From contig NZ_BMQY01000006.1 in NCBI RefSeq assembly GCF_014648355.1, positions 117,698 to 181,697 of the forward strand: DNA of 64,000 nt, given 5' to 3'. Origin of the DNA: Couchioplanes azureus. GTDB taxonomy: Bacteria > Actinomycetota > Actinomycetes > Mycobacteriales > Micromonosporaceae. Both the position numbers and the translations under genes were made by a program. The notes under the pieces are model-generated. The model was not told where the DNA came from. It saw nothing but the letters and a program-made list of their open reading frames with translations, and searched no databases. Of this stretch, positions 34,330 to 43,384 are shown in pieces; position 1 is the stretch's first letter; the number at the start of each line of letters is the position of its first letter.

Positions 34330-35749
34330 GGCCCCGCCGTCGACCCGGCAGTGGACGCCCGGGGACGACGCGACCGTCGAGCTCGCCACGATCACCCCGC
34401 GGCTTCCGGGATCGCGGTGGCCGGTCGACGACGCGACGGTGGAGCTGACCGTCGTCGCCCCGCGGCCCGGCACCGCCGGCACCGGCACCGGCACCGGCAC
34501 CGGCACCGAGGCCATTCCGCGGCACCAGGTCGTCCGGTTCGTGCTGGGCCGCGGCCTCGCGGCGCTGGCCGACCAGTTCCTGCTGTTCGCCATCCCGCTG
34601 CTGGTGTACCGCACGACCGGCAGCGCCGCGGCCGGCGGGCTGGTGTTCCTCATCGAGTGGCTGCCCCGGGTGCTCTTCCTGCCCGTCGCCGGGGTGCTCG
34701 CCGACCGGGTGGGCGGATACCGCCTGTACGTCATCGCCGACAGCGTCCGCGCGCTGCTCGCGGTCGTCGCGTTCGTCCTGGTCCAGACCTGGCCGGGGGC
34801 GACCGTGGTGACGCTCAGCGTGCTCGCCGCGACGATGTCCCTCGCCAGCGCCCAGGCGTACATCGCGATGGAGACCACCCTGCCGCGGTTCGTGCCGCCC
34901 GACCAGATGGTCCGCGCCCAGTCCACGCTGCAGGGCACCGAGCAGGCCAGCACGGTGCTCGGCCCGGCCCTCGCCGCGCTGCTCTCCGTCGTGCTGGGCA
35001 CCGACGGGCTGCTCCTGGCGATCGGGGCGCTGTTCCTGCTGACCGCGGTGAACGTGGCGACGCTGCGGACCCGGCTGCAGACCGAGAACACCGAGGGGAC
35101 GCCCACGAACCTGCGGTCCGTGGTCGCCGGGGTCACCGAGGGCCTCGCCACGCTGCGCAAGCTCACCGCCATCCAGGGCCTGGTGGGTCTCACCATGACC
35201 GTGAACCTGATGGTGGGTGTCGGCATGGCGACCAGCGCCGCCATCACCGGCGGCACGTTCGGCAAGTCCGACCGCTGGTTCGCCACCCTGGCCGTCGCCG
35301 AGGGCGTCCTCTCGCTACTGCTGTTCCTCGTCGTCCCGGCGCTGTCCCGGCGGCTCAGCCCGGTCGTGGCCATCCTCGGCACCTACGTGACCATCTGCGT
35401 GGGCGGCCTGGTGGTCAGCCAGGCGCCCGACTTCACCTGGTTCGCGGTCGGCTACACGCTGCTGGTCGGCACGGTCGGGGTGTTGAACGTCTTCATCCGC
35501 ACCGAACGGGTCCGTCTGGTCCCGCGCGAGCACCTCGGTAAGACGATCGGCTTCATCGTCCTGCTGAACCAGGTGTCGCTGCCCGTCGCGGGCTTCCTGG
35601 TGGCCGCGTTCGCCGGTGCGTACGGGCCGCAGGGCGTGATGTTCGGCTCGGTCGCCGGTTCCGTCGTCGTCGCCGTCCTGCTCCTTCCGTTCGTCCTTCG
35701 ATTGAGGTACCCCGTTGCGCATCCTGATCCTGCACCGCATCACCGATGA
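34319..35749 (+). CDS. MFS exporter with repetitive N-terminal tail
   Basis: A 476-residue transporter. Residues ~1-55 form a soluble tail with two ~21-residue repeats (DDATVEL at residues 16-22 and 37-43) and a Gly-Thr run. About twelve hydrophobic helices follow, with the MFS loop motif ADRVGGYRLYVIADS after helix 2. It resembles the drug-efflux MFS families (BacE/EntS type) and is the likely exporter and self-resistance determinant. The gene overlaps the S8 gene by 11 bp and the next ligase by 35 bp. Confidence 0.85.
   Translation: MDDEAPPSTRQWTPGDDATVELATITPRLPGSRWPVDDATVELTVVAPRPGTAGTGTGTGTGTEAIPRHQVVRFVLGRGLAALADQFLLFAIPLLVYRTTGSAAAGGLVFLIEWLPRVLFLPVAGVLADRVGGYRLYVIADSVRALLAVVAFVLVQTWPGATVVTLSVLAATMSLASAQAYIAMETTLPRFVPPDQMVRAQSTLQGTEQASTVLGPALAALLSVVLGTDGLLLAIGALFLLTAVNVATLRTRLQTENTEGTPTNLRSVVAGVTEGLATLRKLTAIQGLVGLTMTVNLMVGVGMATSAAITGGTFGKSDRWFATLAVAEGVLSLLLFLVVPALSRRLSPVVAILGTYVTICVGGLVVSQAPDFTWFAVGYTLLVGTVGVLNVFIRTERVRLVPREHLGKTIGFIVLLNQVSLPVAGFLVAAFAGAYGPQGVMFGSVAGSVVVAVLLLPFVLRLRYPVAHPDPAPHHR
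34478..34507 (+). repeat. Hexanucleotide repeat (GGCACC)x5
   Basis: Five perfect GGCACC units encode a Gly-Thr run between the repetitive tail and first membrane helix of the MFS exporter. A six-base unit cannot shift frame, so slippage would only vary linker length. Confidence 0.9.
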
Positions 35750-36947
35750 GGTCGTCCGGTACGCCGACGGCATCGACTTCGGCGCCCACGACGTCACGTT
35801 CGTCGGCACCCCGGAACGCCTGGCGACGTTGCCCGCCCACCTGCCCGGCGAACGGATCGCGCGTCCCGGGCTCGGCGACACCGACACCGAGGTGCTGACG
35901 GCCATCGCCGGCCGAGCCCGCCCCGACCTCGTCATCGCCCAGTCCGAGTACGACCTGATCGCCGCGGCCCGGGTCCGGCAGGCGCTGGGCGTACCCGGCG
36001 ACCACGAGGCCGACGTGGCGCCGATCCGGGACAAGGTGGTGATGAAGGCCGCCGCCGCGCGGGCCGGGCTGCGCGTCCCGCGGTTCCTCCCGCTGCCGCA
36101 AGCCCTGTCCGACGCTTCCGCCGTGGCGTGGCGGGGCCGTACCGTGCTCAAGCCCCTCGACGGCGCTTCCAGCCAGGACGTGCGCGTCTTCGACACCGCC
36201 GCCGCGGCCCTGGAGACGGTGCGCCGCGAGGGCCTGCCCGCGGACGGCGACCCGGACCGCTTCGAGATCGAGGAATTCGTCGACGGGCCGATCATCCACG
36301 TCGACGGGCTCGTCGCGGCCGGCAACCCGGTGGCGGTCCAGGCCAGTCGCTACGTCGGCACGTGTCTCGGCTACGCCGAGGGACGGCCGCTCGGTTCGGT
36401 GCAGATCGACACGACGCCGGACGCCGCGGCGTGGACGGCCGCGTGCCTCGACGCCGTGGGCATCCACACCGGCCCGTTCCACCTCGAGGGGATCGAGACG
36501 CCGGACGGTCCGGTGTTCCTGGAGGTGGCCGGCCGCTTCGGCGGCGCGGGCGTGGCGGAGACGTTCGCCCTGGCCACCGGCGTGCACCTGCCGTCCATGC
36601 AGCTGCGAGTCCTGTCGGACGGGCCGGGCGCCCGCCCCGACGTCCGCCCGAGCGATCCCGGCGCCCGGTACGGCTGGTTCATCTGGCCGGGTCACCGGCT
36701 GGGCGCTCAGCACTGCACCGTCGGCGGCACCGACGACTTCCGGCGCGATCCGGTGGTGCGGCGCTGGGTGCAGCGCGCCGACGGCGAGCCGATCAGCCAG
36801 ACCCTCAGCTACGCCGACAGCGACGTCCCGCTCGCGGGCATCGTCGGACCGGCGCCCACGCCGGTCCTCGAACGCTTCCTGCGCGACATGTTCGCCACGG
36901 TCCGCGTCGCCCCGGCCGCGCAGGCGGTGACCCATGTCGCGGGCTGA
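35715..36947 (+). CDS. ATP-grasp ligase (2 of 3)
   Basis: A 410-residue ATP-grasp protein: RILILHRITDEVVRYADGID at the N-terminus, TVLKPLDGASSQDVRVF (ATP loop with lysine), FEIEEFVDGPIIHVDGLV, and HTGPFHLEGIETPDGPVFLE with VAGRFGGAGVAE for metal and substrate. It resembles carboxylate-amine ligases; substrates are unknown. The TTG at 35715 with GAGG upstream lies inside the end of the MFS gene, indicating coupling. A C-terminal ~100 residues (YGWFIWPGHRLGAQH) are characteristic of peptide-forming ATP-grasp relatives. Confidence 0.82.
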   Translation: MRILILHRITDEVVRYADGIDFGAHDVTFVGTPERLATLPAHLPGERIARPGLGDTDTEVLTAIAGRARPDLVIAQSEYDLIAAARVRQALGVPGDHEADVAPIRDKVVMKAAAARAGLRVPRFLPLPQALSDASAVAWRGRTVLKPLDGASSQDVRVFDTAAAALETVRREGLPADGDPDRFEIEEFVDGPIIHVDGLVAAGNPVAVQASRYVGTCLGYAEGRPLGSVQIDTTPDAAAWTAACLDAVGIHTGPFHLEGIETPDGPVFLEVAGRFGGAGVAETFALATGVHLPSMQLRVLSDGPGARPDVRPSDPGARYGWFIWPGHRLGAQHCTVGGTDDFRRDPVVRRWVQRADGEPISQTLSYADSDVPLAGIVGPAPTPVLERFLRDMFATVRVAPAAQAVTHVAG

Positions 36948-38139
36948 GTCCCAGGGCGAGCTGTTGCTCGTCGGCGTCGGCATGATGGGTCAGCCGTACG
37001 TGACCGCCGCCCGGCGGCTGGGCCTGCGGGTGCGGGCCGTCGAGGGCGCGGCCCGGGCGGCGCACGTGGCCGAGCAGGTCGACGGGCTCGTCGTGTCCCG
37101 CGGCACCCATGACGAGCTGTGGGCGGAGGGCGCCTGGGCGGCCGCCGGTCAGGGGCGGCCGGACGGCGTACTGCCGTTCACCGAGTGGAACGTCACGGGT
37201 GCGGCGCTGCTGCAGGACCGCCTCGGACTACCCGGCCCCTCGCTGCACGCGGCCACCGTCTCGCGCAACAAGGCGTTGCAGCGGGGGCTGTTCGCGGCCG
37301 CCGGGATCCGGCAACCCGAGTACGTGGTGACCGACGATCCGGCCGCGGTGCGGGACTGGGTCGCCACCCGGCTGCCCGTCGTGGTGAAGCCACTGTCCTC
37401 GGCGGGCAGCGCGGGCGTCGAGCTCGTCGCCGATCTCGACGCCTTCCTCGACGTCGCCGCGCGCCGCGGCGGCCGGGCTCCGGTGCTGGTCGAGACGGCG
37501 GTGGAGGGCCCCGAGTACAGCTGGGAGGCGCTCGTGTCCGACGGCCGGGTGTGGCTGGCCAACACCACCGCGAAGGAGACGACCGAGGCACCGTCGTTCG
37601 TGGAGGTGGCACACCGCACCGGCGTACGGCTGGACGCCGGGACCGCCGCGCAGGCCGACGAGTTCTGCGCCGCGGTACTGGAGGCGCTCGGCATGCGCAG
37701 CGGCGTCGTGCACCTGGAATACCGGCTGGCCGCCGACGGCCCGACCCTCATGGAGGTCGCCGTCCGGACCCCGGGCGACTACCTCATGGACCTGCTGGGA
37801 CTGACCTACGGCATCGACTGGTTCGAGATGGCGGTACGCCTGGCCATGTCGATGCCGCTGCCGGAGCCGCCGACCGGCCCGGTCGGCTACGCCGCGAGCT
37901 ACCTTCCGGTCGCGCCGCCCGGCGTCGTGGTCGCGGTGGACGGTCTGGACGAGGTACGGGCCCATCCCTCGGTCGTCACGGCCGGCCTGTGGAAGCAGCC
38001 GGGCGACGTCGTACCGCCGACCCCGTCGAGCGCCGACCGGTTCGGTCACGTCGTCGTCCGCGCCGACACGCCGGAAGGTCGCGACGAAGCGCTGGAGTTC
38101 GTCCGGCGCACCCTGGTGGCGCGCACGCGTCCGGCGTGA
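36934..38139 (+). CDS. ATP-grasp ligase (3 of 3)
   Basis: A 401-residue ATP-grasp protein: LLLVGVGMMGQPYVTAARRL, VSRNKALQRGLFAAAGIRQP, LPVVVKPLSSAGSAGVELVA, VLVETAVEGPEYSWEALVSD, VVHLEYRLAADGPTLMEVAV and RTPGDYLMDL. The fold is the same carboxylate-amine ligase type as the other two, but sequence identity is low, so the three probably form different bonds. It overlaps ligase 2 by 14 bp and is the last gene of the operon; the next gene is convergent. Confidence 0.83.
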   Translation: MSRAESQGELLLVGVGMMGQPYVTAARRLGLRVRAVEGAARAAHVAEQVDGLVVSRGTHDELWAEGAWAAAGQGRPDGVLPFTEWNVTGAALLQDRLGLPGPSLHAATVSRNKALQRGLFAAAGIRQPEYVVTDDPAAVRDWVATRLPVVVKPLSSAGSAGVELVADLDAFLDVAARRGGRAPVLVETAVEGPEYSWEALVSDGRVWLANTTAKETTEAPSFVEVAHRTGVRLDAGTAAQADEFCAAVLEALGMRSGVVHLEYRLAADGPTLMEVAVRTPGDYLMDLLGLTYGIDWFEMAVRLAMSMPLPEPPTGPVGYAASYLPVAPPGVVVAVDGLDEVRAHPSVVTAGLWKQPGDVVPPTPSSADRFGHVVVRADTPEGRDEALEFVRRTLVARTRPA

Positions 38140-38161
38140 CGGCCGACTCCTGGCAGGGGCC

Positions 38162-39130
38162 TCAGGCGGAAGTCGCCGGCGGCTCGGGCGTGGGGGCCCG
38201 GAGTCTGACGGTGAAGCCTTCGCCGGAGCGGATGAGCGTCGTGTCGATGTCGAGCTGGTGCATGAGCCAGAGCCCCCAGCCGGGCAGCAAGGGATCCGCC
38301 ACCGCCGGGACGAGACCGGCCAGGGGGTCGGCCGGGCCGCACCCACGGTCGTGGACGCTGACCACGATGCGGTCCGGCAGGGCCCAGATCCGGACCGTCA
38401 CCGGCGGCTTGCCGTGCTTCCGCGCATTGCTGACCGCCTCCGAGACACCAAGGATCAGGTTCTGGAGTATGGAGTCGCCGACGCGGCTGGAGCCGGCCTG
38501 TGCGACGACGTGCCGGACATGGGACGCGGCCGGGTTGGTCAGCTCGGCCGTCGGCGGGCAGGCTTCCACCGGATCAGGCGCGGACGGTAGCCCTTCGAAC
38601 ACCGGCGCCTCCTGGAAGCGGGCGCTGGCGCGGCACCACCCGGACGGCGAGACCAGGCGCGGATGGGTGCGTTCCACGATGTCGAGCACCTCCGTGGGGG
38701 CGGTCGTGACGTCGTACAGGCAACGACCCCAGACCGGGAATTCCTGCCACACGGTGTTGACCGCACATTCGTAGCGATCCCAGCCCTCGAACCGCCCCCC
38801 GTTGCCGGAATGCGGCACGTCCCCGGCGATCCGGATCTGACCGACGCCCATGGCGACATGGAACTCGAACAGCCGGCGGTAGGTGGCGATCGCCCGCGCC
38901 GGCGTCGCATACAGATTCCCGTCGCCGATGAACTCCACCGAGGACGGATCGGCGAGCTGCGACCGGAGGAGGTCCGCCTTCCGGGTGTCGTAACCGATGA
39001 CGACCGCCTCGCCGGCGGCCAGCCCCTCCTCGACGAAGGGCACGATCAGTTCCAGGAACTCGGCGTCGGAGCCGTAGAAACCGGCTTCGTGGAAATGGCC
39101 CACGTGGCCGCGGGCTGCTCCCGTCCTCAT
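38162..39130 (-). CDS. MEDS-domain sensor with HATPase (anti-sigma/RsbW-like kinase)
   Basis: A 322-residue protein. Residues ~10-170 are a MEDS domain (HFHEAGFYGSDAEFLELIVP, GLAAGEAVVIGYDTRKADLL, IRIAGDVPHSGNGGRFEGWD). Residues ~190-315 are an RsbW/HATPase_c_2 kinase domain (LILGVSEAVSNARKHGK, VSVHDRGCGPADPLAG, GWGLWLMHQLD). Such proteins act as anti-sigma or phosphorelay kinases in actinobacterial stress signalling. It is followed at the far end by a convergent biosynthetic operon and preceded by a MEDS-STAS gene, a likely partner. Confidence 0.85.
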   Translation of the reverse strand: MRTGAARGHVGHFHEAGFYGSDAEFLELIVPFVEEGLAAGEAVVIGYDTRKADLLRSQLADPSSVEFIGDGNLYATPARAIATYRRLFEFHVAMGVGQIRIAGDVPHSGNGGRFEGWDRYECAVNTVWQEFPVWGRCLYDVTTAPTEVLDIVERTHPRLVSPSGWCRASARFQEAPVFEGLPSAPDPVEACPPTAELTNPAASHVRHVVAQAGSSRVGDSILQNLILGVSEAVSNARKHGKPPVTVRIWALPDRIVVSVHDRGCGPADPLAGLVPAVADPLLPGWGLWLMHQLDIDTTLIRSGEGFTVRLRAPTPEPPATSA

Positions 39131-39198
39131 CTCACAACCTCCGTACCCGGCGACAGATCCTCATTCCCGCCGGGGGCGCGATCGGGTGCGCCAAGCGC

Positions 39199-40101
39199 CT
39201 ACCGTTTCCAGCCATCGACCGCCGGATCGATGCTGAGCCTCGGATGCACCCATCCGAGCATGCCGATCAAGGCGCGCAGTACCGGTGACGCGCGGGTCAG
39301 CGTGATGTGCCCGCCCTCGGGCAATCCGGCGGCCAGGGCGTACAACCGCCGGAGCGTGCCGACGTCGATGAACGTCATACCCGCCACGTCCAGGTCCAAC
39401 CGGGGCGTGGTCGCCAGCCGCGCCTCGATCACCCGGGACAACGCTGCCCAGTTGGCCGCGTCCAGTTCGCCGGTGATCCGCACGCCTCGTGGCGTGGCCA
39501 GGAAGCCGGCCTGCGGCGGCGCGACCCACCCCGGCGCGACTCCGACGTGCTCGGCGGCGAGGAGCCGCCGGTGGCCGGGATGCAGCCACTGCCGGTCGTA
39601 CTGGCAGACGGAGGTGATGCCTTCCTCGTGCTGCAGCCGGGTAGCCAGCCGCTCCCAGGCCAGCACCTGTTCGATGGGGCCGAGGAGCCGGGTGTGGTCG
39701 TCCATCTCGACGGCGATCCGCAGTCCGGGGAACCCATCTGCGCGAGCCCGTGCAGCGGTGCCGCGGAGTCGGTCGGCGGCCGCCGCGGGATCCAGTCCGG
39801 GCGTGGCGCCGTAGACGTCGGCGAAACGGCGTACACCGAGCTGGCCGGCGTCGATCGCCGCCTCCGTCGCCGCGTTGCTGGCTCTGAGCGCGCTGCGGAC
39901 CGCGGGCAGCGGCCGGTCACCGACCACGTACAACACCCGGTCGCCGGCCAGCAGGCCGGCGACCACGAACGCCGCGGCGGCCCGCGCCCGTTCCGCGTCG
40001 CTCCGATAGAGAACGATGAGATGACTGCCGGGCTCCAGCGCGCACAGATTCGCCACGGTATTGCCTGCGCCGCAGGTCTCCGGCCGAGACTCGTCGGTCA
40101 T
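39199..40101 (-). CDS. MEDS-STAS protein (putative anti-sigma factor antagonist)
   Basis: A 300-residue protein with a MEDS domain (SHLIVLYRSDAERARAAAAF, LLAGDRVLYVVGD, WERLATRLQHEEGITSVCQY) and a C-terminal STAS domain (GVRITGELDAANWAALSRVI, LDLDVAGMTFIDVGTLRRLY). STAS domains of this type are phosphorylated by RsbW-like kinases such as the neighbouring gene product. The ATG at 40101 follows AAGAGGGG; the upstream extension to 40161 is not needed. Confidence 0.83.
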   Translation of the reverse strand: MTDESRPETCGAGNTVANLCALEPGSHLIVLYRSDAERARAAAAFVVAGLLAGDRVLYVVGDRPLPAVRSALRASNAATEAAIDAGQLGVRRFADVYGATPGLDPAAAADRLRGTAARARADGFPGLRIAVEMDDHTRLLGPIEQVLAWERLATRLQHEEGITSVCQYDRQWLHPGHRRLLAAEHVGVAPGWVAPPQAGFLATPRGVRITGELDAANWAALSRVIEARLATTPRLDLDVAGMTFIDVGTLRRLYALAAGLPEGGHITLTRASPVLRALIGMLGWVHPRLSIDPAVDGWKR

Positions 40102-40221
40102 GTCTCGGCCCCTCTTCATCGGGCGTCGACGTGCGGACCGGGACGGTTCGCGCCGATCCAAGCCGATAAATTTACCCCGACCTATGTACTTCGTACAGAG
40201 GTGCCCGCTTCGGATCGGCGC

Positions 40222-40833
40222 CTAGGCGACGAAGCGGGTCCGGCGGCGGCGTGCGGCCAGCACGCCCACGGCACCGGCGCCGAGCGACAGCAGGCCGAGC
40301 CCGCCGATCAGCCCGGCCATGGGGCCGGTGACCGCCAGCCCCGAGCCGGCGACGACGCGGACCTCGCTGGTGCCGGTGATCGGTGCCAGCCCCTGGGCGG
40401 AGAAGGTGATGGTCACCGTCCCGGTGTCGCCTCGCCGGGCGGTCCCGGCCGCTTTCACCAGTACGGGCAGGTATCCCTCGATCGTCTCGCCCTCGAAGGA
40501 GAGCTCTCGCGGATCGGAGCAGACGACCCGGGTCGGCGACGGCCTGACGCAATCGCCGCGGCCTCCGCTCGGGACGAGCCGGACCCCGGCGGCGCCGGTC
40601 AGGTCGTAGGTGACCTTGGCCCCGGTCAGCTTGGTGGGGCCCGTGGACCAGAGGTTGGGTCCGAGCAGGTCGATGGCGGTGCCGCCCACGGGCACCTTGA
40701 TGTCCGGGAAGGCGGCGGAGATCGGGTCGCCGCGGTGGATTCCTCCGGCCAGGGCCGGACCCGCCACGGTGGCGAGGAGGGCGCCGGTCACGGCCAGCGC
40801 GCCCGTCAGGCGCCGCGCGTACAGATGCCGCAT
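40222..40833 (-). CDS. Secreted surface protein with LAVTG sorting-like signal
   Basis: A 203-residue protein with a signal peptide (MRHLYARRLTGALAVTGALL, cleavage near AGPALAGG), a beta-rich extracellular part with two cysteines (GDCVRPSPTRVVCSD), and a C-terminal GLAVTGPMAGL followed by a hydrophobic helix and RRRRTRF tail. The LAxTG form matches class E sortase substrates, common in high-GC actinobacteria, so it is probably cell-wall anchored. GGAGGAA precedes the ATG. No sortase gene is in the window. Confidence 0.82.
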   Translation of the reverse strand: MRHLYARRLTGALAVTGALLATVAGPALAGGIHRGDPISAAFPDIKVPVGGTAIDLLGPNLWSTGPTKLTGAKVTYDLTGAAGVRLVPSGGRGDCVRPSPTRVVCSDPRELSFEGETIEGYLPVLVKAAGTARRGDTGTVTITFSAQGLAPITGTSEVRVVAGSGLAVTGPMAGLIGGLGLLSLGAGAVGVLAARRRRTRFVA

Positions 40834-41903
40834 TTGACAGTTCCTCCAGGCTGACGCAGCGTACGGGAGATCGTCTCGTGTGCGCAGCGTATGCGGCGAT
40901 TCCTCACTTGCCTCGCATTTCGCCCGCGAGCCCACTGCGGCGGCCTTCACCCAGGCATCCGAAGCCTTGCCGGCCGGGTGACTCCGGCAGGGAACCACTT
41001 CCAGCCGTCCTGACCCGATACGAGCCGAATGACCTGCGGCCGCAGCGGAATAGATCACACCCCGCGCGTTGAACCCTCACCGTCGCCATCGACATCGGGA
41101 GAGGCCACCGGACCACTTCCCGACGGCCCGACCGACTTGCTCGGCGGCGGGCCGCCTTCCTATCGGCCCAGCCAGACGCCACTGTCGCGAAGGCGTACCC
41201 CTTCGTCAGGCGCGTGGCATCAGCCGTCGACAGCGCGCCGACGAGGCACCGACCGCATCGACTGCCCTCGCTGCGATGCCACCGAGGCGGCGCCCCGTCG
41301 CCATGTGCCCTGCGACACATCGGCACGGAGGCGACGCGACAATATCGACATAATCACCGTCCGGCTTTTCGGACCTCGACCCCCGCCAGTGACGATTCGG
41401 GCGTCCGCCTCCAGGCCATCCGGGTGCGTGGACGTGCCGATGCCTTACATTGCCAGTCGCTTCATCGCGGCCGCCATCGGCGACATACGCCGATACAGGC
41501 CGTCCGATCACCGACGCGTGTGCGCGTCAAAGCCGCAACCGATCCTATGGCGACCTGTCCGGCCCGGCCCGAGAGAGCGGTGGTCCGAGGTTTCACACGG
41601 CATCACGAGAGGGCTGTCCAGTGTCAGCATGCAAGCGCCACTTTCCGATACCCGCGCGTATCGCGGCGCTGCCGACCGTGGCACTTACCGACTAACGGCA
41701 GCCATCGCCCTCGCTCCTCGACAGGGGCGGGAAGGTCGCGCGCGACCTCAACCGACGATGCGAGTGGCGCTGCCCCGAAGGCCGCCATACCGAAAGACGA
41801 TTCACCGGCATCGTGCAGCAAATGAGATGGACTTCGCACGACTGCCGTTGAACCGACCATTTCAGGCGAGCGGCTGACAGATGCCCCGGAAAAGGAAAAG
41901 GAT
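40834..41903. other. 1.07-kb region without a convincing gene
   Basis: The stretch between the LAVTG protein and the acyltransferase holds only open frames with poor codon bias (for instance 41029-41877 on the plus strand, rich in Arg and Pro with no domain). G/C is lower and third positions are not GC-enriched. It may contain the promoter regions of the two divergent genes; I see no clear RNA gene or repeat. Confidence 0.55.
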
Positions 41904-43358
41904 TTGACTGCGAGCCCCATCGCCGCGATGGATGCCCCCGCAAGCAGCGCGCCCACCAGCCGCCTCGAATGGCTGGACGCGTTACGGGGAATCGGCGCAC
42001 TGGCCGCGATGCTGTCGCACGTGATGGCGTACGTGCTGAAGGATCTGCGCTCGGAATTGCTCGACGGATTCGTCCACGTCGGCCGGTACGGTGTCGTTCT
42101 CTTCTTCGTCGTGAGCGGCTACGTCATCCCGTTGTCGCTGGAGCGCAGTCGCAGCCTTCGCCGTTTCTGGGTCGGCCGGGTCTTCCGGGTCTACCCGGCC
42201 CTGCTGCTGTCCGCCCTGATGATGGCGGGCTTCTTCGCCACCGGTGTTCTCCCCGTTCCGGCGACTCTGCGGGAGGAACCGCTGACGGCCACTCTCGGAC
42301 ACGTCGTCCTCATGCAGGACATGTTGGGCTTGCCCAGCATGCTCATCACCTACTGGACGCTGACCTTCGAGATGCTCTTCTATCTCCTGGTCTCCGCCCT
42401 GTTCGTGTTCCGGATGAACCGGATGGCGGTCTGGATCGCGCCCGGCCTGGCGCTCGTCGGACTTCTTGCCGGCCCCCTGCTGCCCGGCCAGCTGCTCATC
42501 CCCGACCCGACACGGCGCTTCGTCGTCACGGTGGTCGTGTTCGCCGCCATGGTGTGCAGCGTGGCCGCGTACCTCTCCGGCAAGCGCAAGGCCGCGGTCA
42601 TGGCGGCGATGGTGGGCGGCGCGTTCTTCCTTCTCCCGCTCATGAATGCCAACGTGCCGCCGGGCAGCGCCCTCGTCGGTTCGTGGGTCGCTCTTCTCAT
42701 GCTGGCCGCCATGTTCGCCGGCACCGTGGTCTATCACGCCCAACACCGCGTCATCCGGCCCCGTACCGCCATGCTGTCCCTGGTGGTCGTGGTCCTGGCC
42801 ATGATGACGGCGTTCTGGGCGCACCTGCCTTCGGTCTTCCGCGACGCGAAACGGTTGTCCATCAACCAGGGCAACGAGATCGGAGCCGTCGTCGCGGTGG
42901 CGGCGACCTTCGGTATCGCATTTCTGCTCCGGCACCGGCGGATTCCCCGCTTCCTGGCCTGGCTGGGCACCGTCAGTTATTCCGTCTATCTGCTGCACCA
43001 GCCGGTCGTCTACTTGTTCCGGTACGTGCTGGTACCCGATGGAAGCCGACGAACGCTCGCCGAGCAGGCGTTGATCGCCGGCGGGATCGTTGCCGTCACC
43101 CTGGCGGTGTCCTGGGCTTCGTACCGGCTGGTGGAGAAGGGTGGGCAGACGATGGGCCGACATGTCGCCGCATTGCTCGACCGCCGTCTCGGCCGCGAAA
43201 GGTCAGCCCCGGAATATGGTTCCGTCCGCGTCGTTCCCGACCGCGGACGACGCCGACGGGTTGCCGGTGTGCGACGGCTTTCCGACACCGGGACCGCCGG
43301 AACGGTGTCTCCCCGGGGACCCTCGAACCAGCGCAAAATGTCGGTCGATACCTGCTGA
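41904..43358 (+). CDS. Acyltransferase-3 family membrane protein
   Basis: A 484-residue polytopic protein with the acyltransferase-3 start RLEWLDALRGIGALAAMLSH (catalytic-region histidine), FFVVSGYVIPLSLERSRSLR, FWVGRVFRVYPALLL and TYWTLTFEMLFYLL, ending in VSYSVYLLHQPVVYLFRYV. These proteins O-acetylate or acylate exopolysaccharides, peptidoglycan or secondary metabolites. The last ~70 residues are a soluble Arg-rich tail of doubtful conservation. TTG start with GGAAAAGGA upstream. It ends 27 bp before the LuxR gene. Confidence 0.85.
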   Translation: MTASPIAAMDAPASSAPTSRLEWLDALRGIGALAAMLSHVMAYVLKDLRSELLDGFVHVGRYGVVLFFVVSGYVIPLSLERSRSLRRFWVGRVFRVYPALLLSALMMAGFFATGVLPVPATLREEPLTATLGHVVLMQDMLGLPSMLITYWTLTFEMLFYLLVSALFVFRMNRMAVWIAPGLALVGLLAGPLLPGQLLIPDPTRRFVVTVVVFAAMVCSVAAYLSGKRKAAVMAAMVGGAFFLLPLMNANVPPGSALVGSWVALLMLAAMFAGTVVYHAQHRVIRPRTAMLSLVVVVLAMMTAFWAHLPSVFRDAKRLSINQGNEIGAVVAVAATFGIAFLLRHRRIPRFLAWLGTVSYSVYLLHQPVVYLFRYVLVPDGSRRTLAEQALIAGGIVAVTLAVSWASYRLVEKGGQTMGRHVAALLDRRLGRERSAPEYGSVRVVPDRGRRRRVAGVRRLSDTGTAGTVSPRGPSNQRKMSVDTC

Positions 43359-43384
43359 CGTCGGGTCCGCCAAGGGGGTCGGCC

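Noticed and set aside
23100-38160. RiPP precursor peptide for the protease and radical SAM genes
   Set aside because: Genes are packed with no room for a small precursor gene, and no leader-like peptide with a core was seen; the cluster looks amino-acid based.
41029-41877. 282-codon frame in the gap before the acyltransferase
   Set aside because: Poor codon bias, no domain, no ribosome-binding site; treated as non-coding.
41969-43384. 5' part of the very long plus-strand frame that includes the LuxR gene
   Set aside because: Overlaps the acyltransferase in another frame, Arg/Pro-rich and domain-free; the true LuxR start is GTG 43385 with a good ribosome-binding site.
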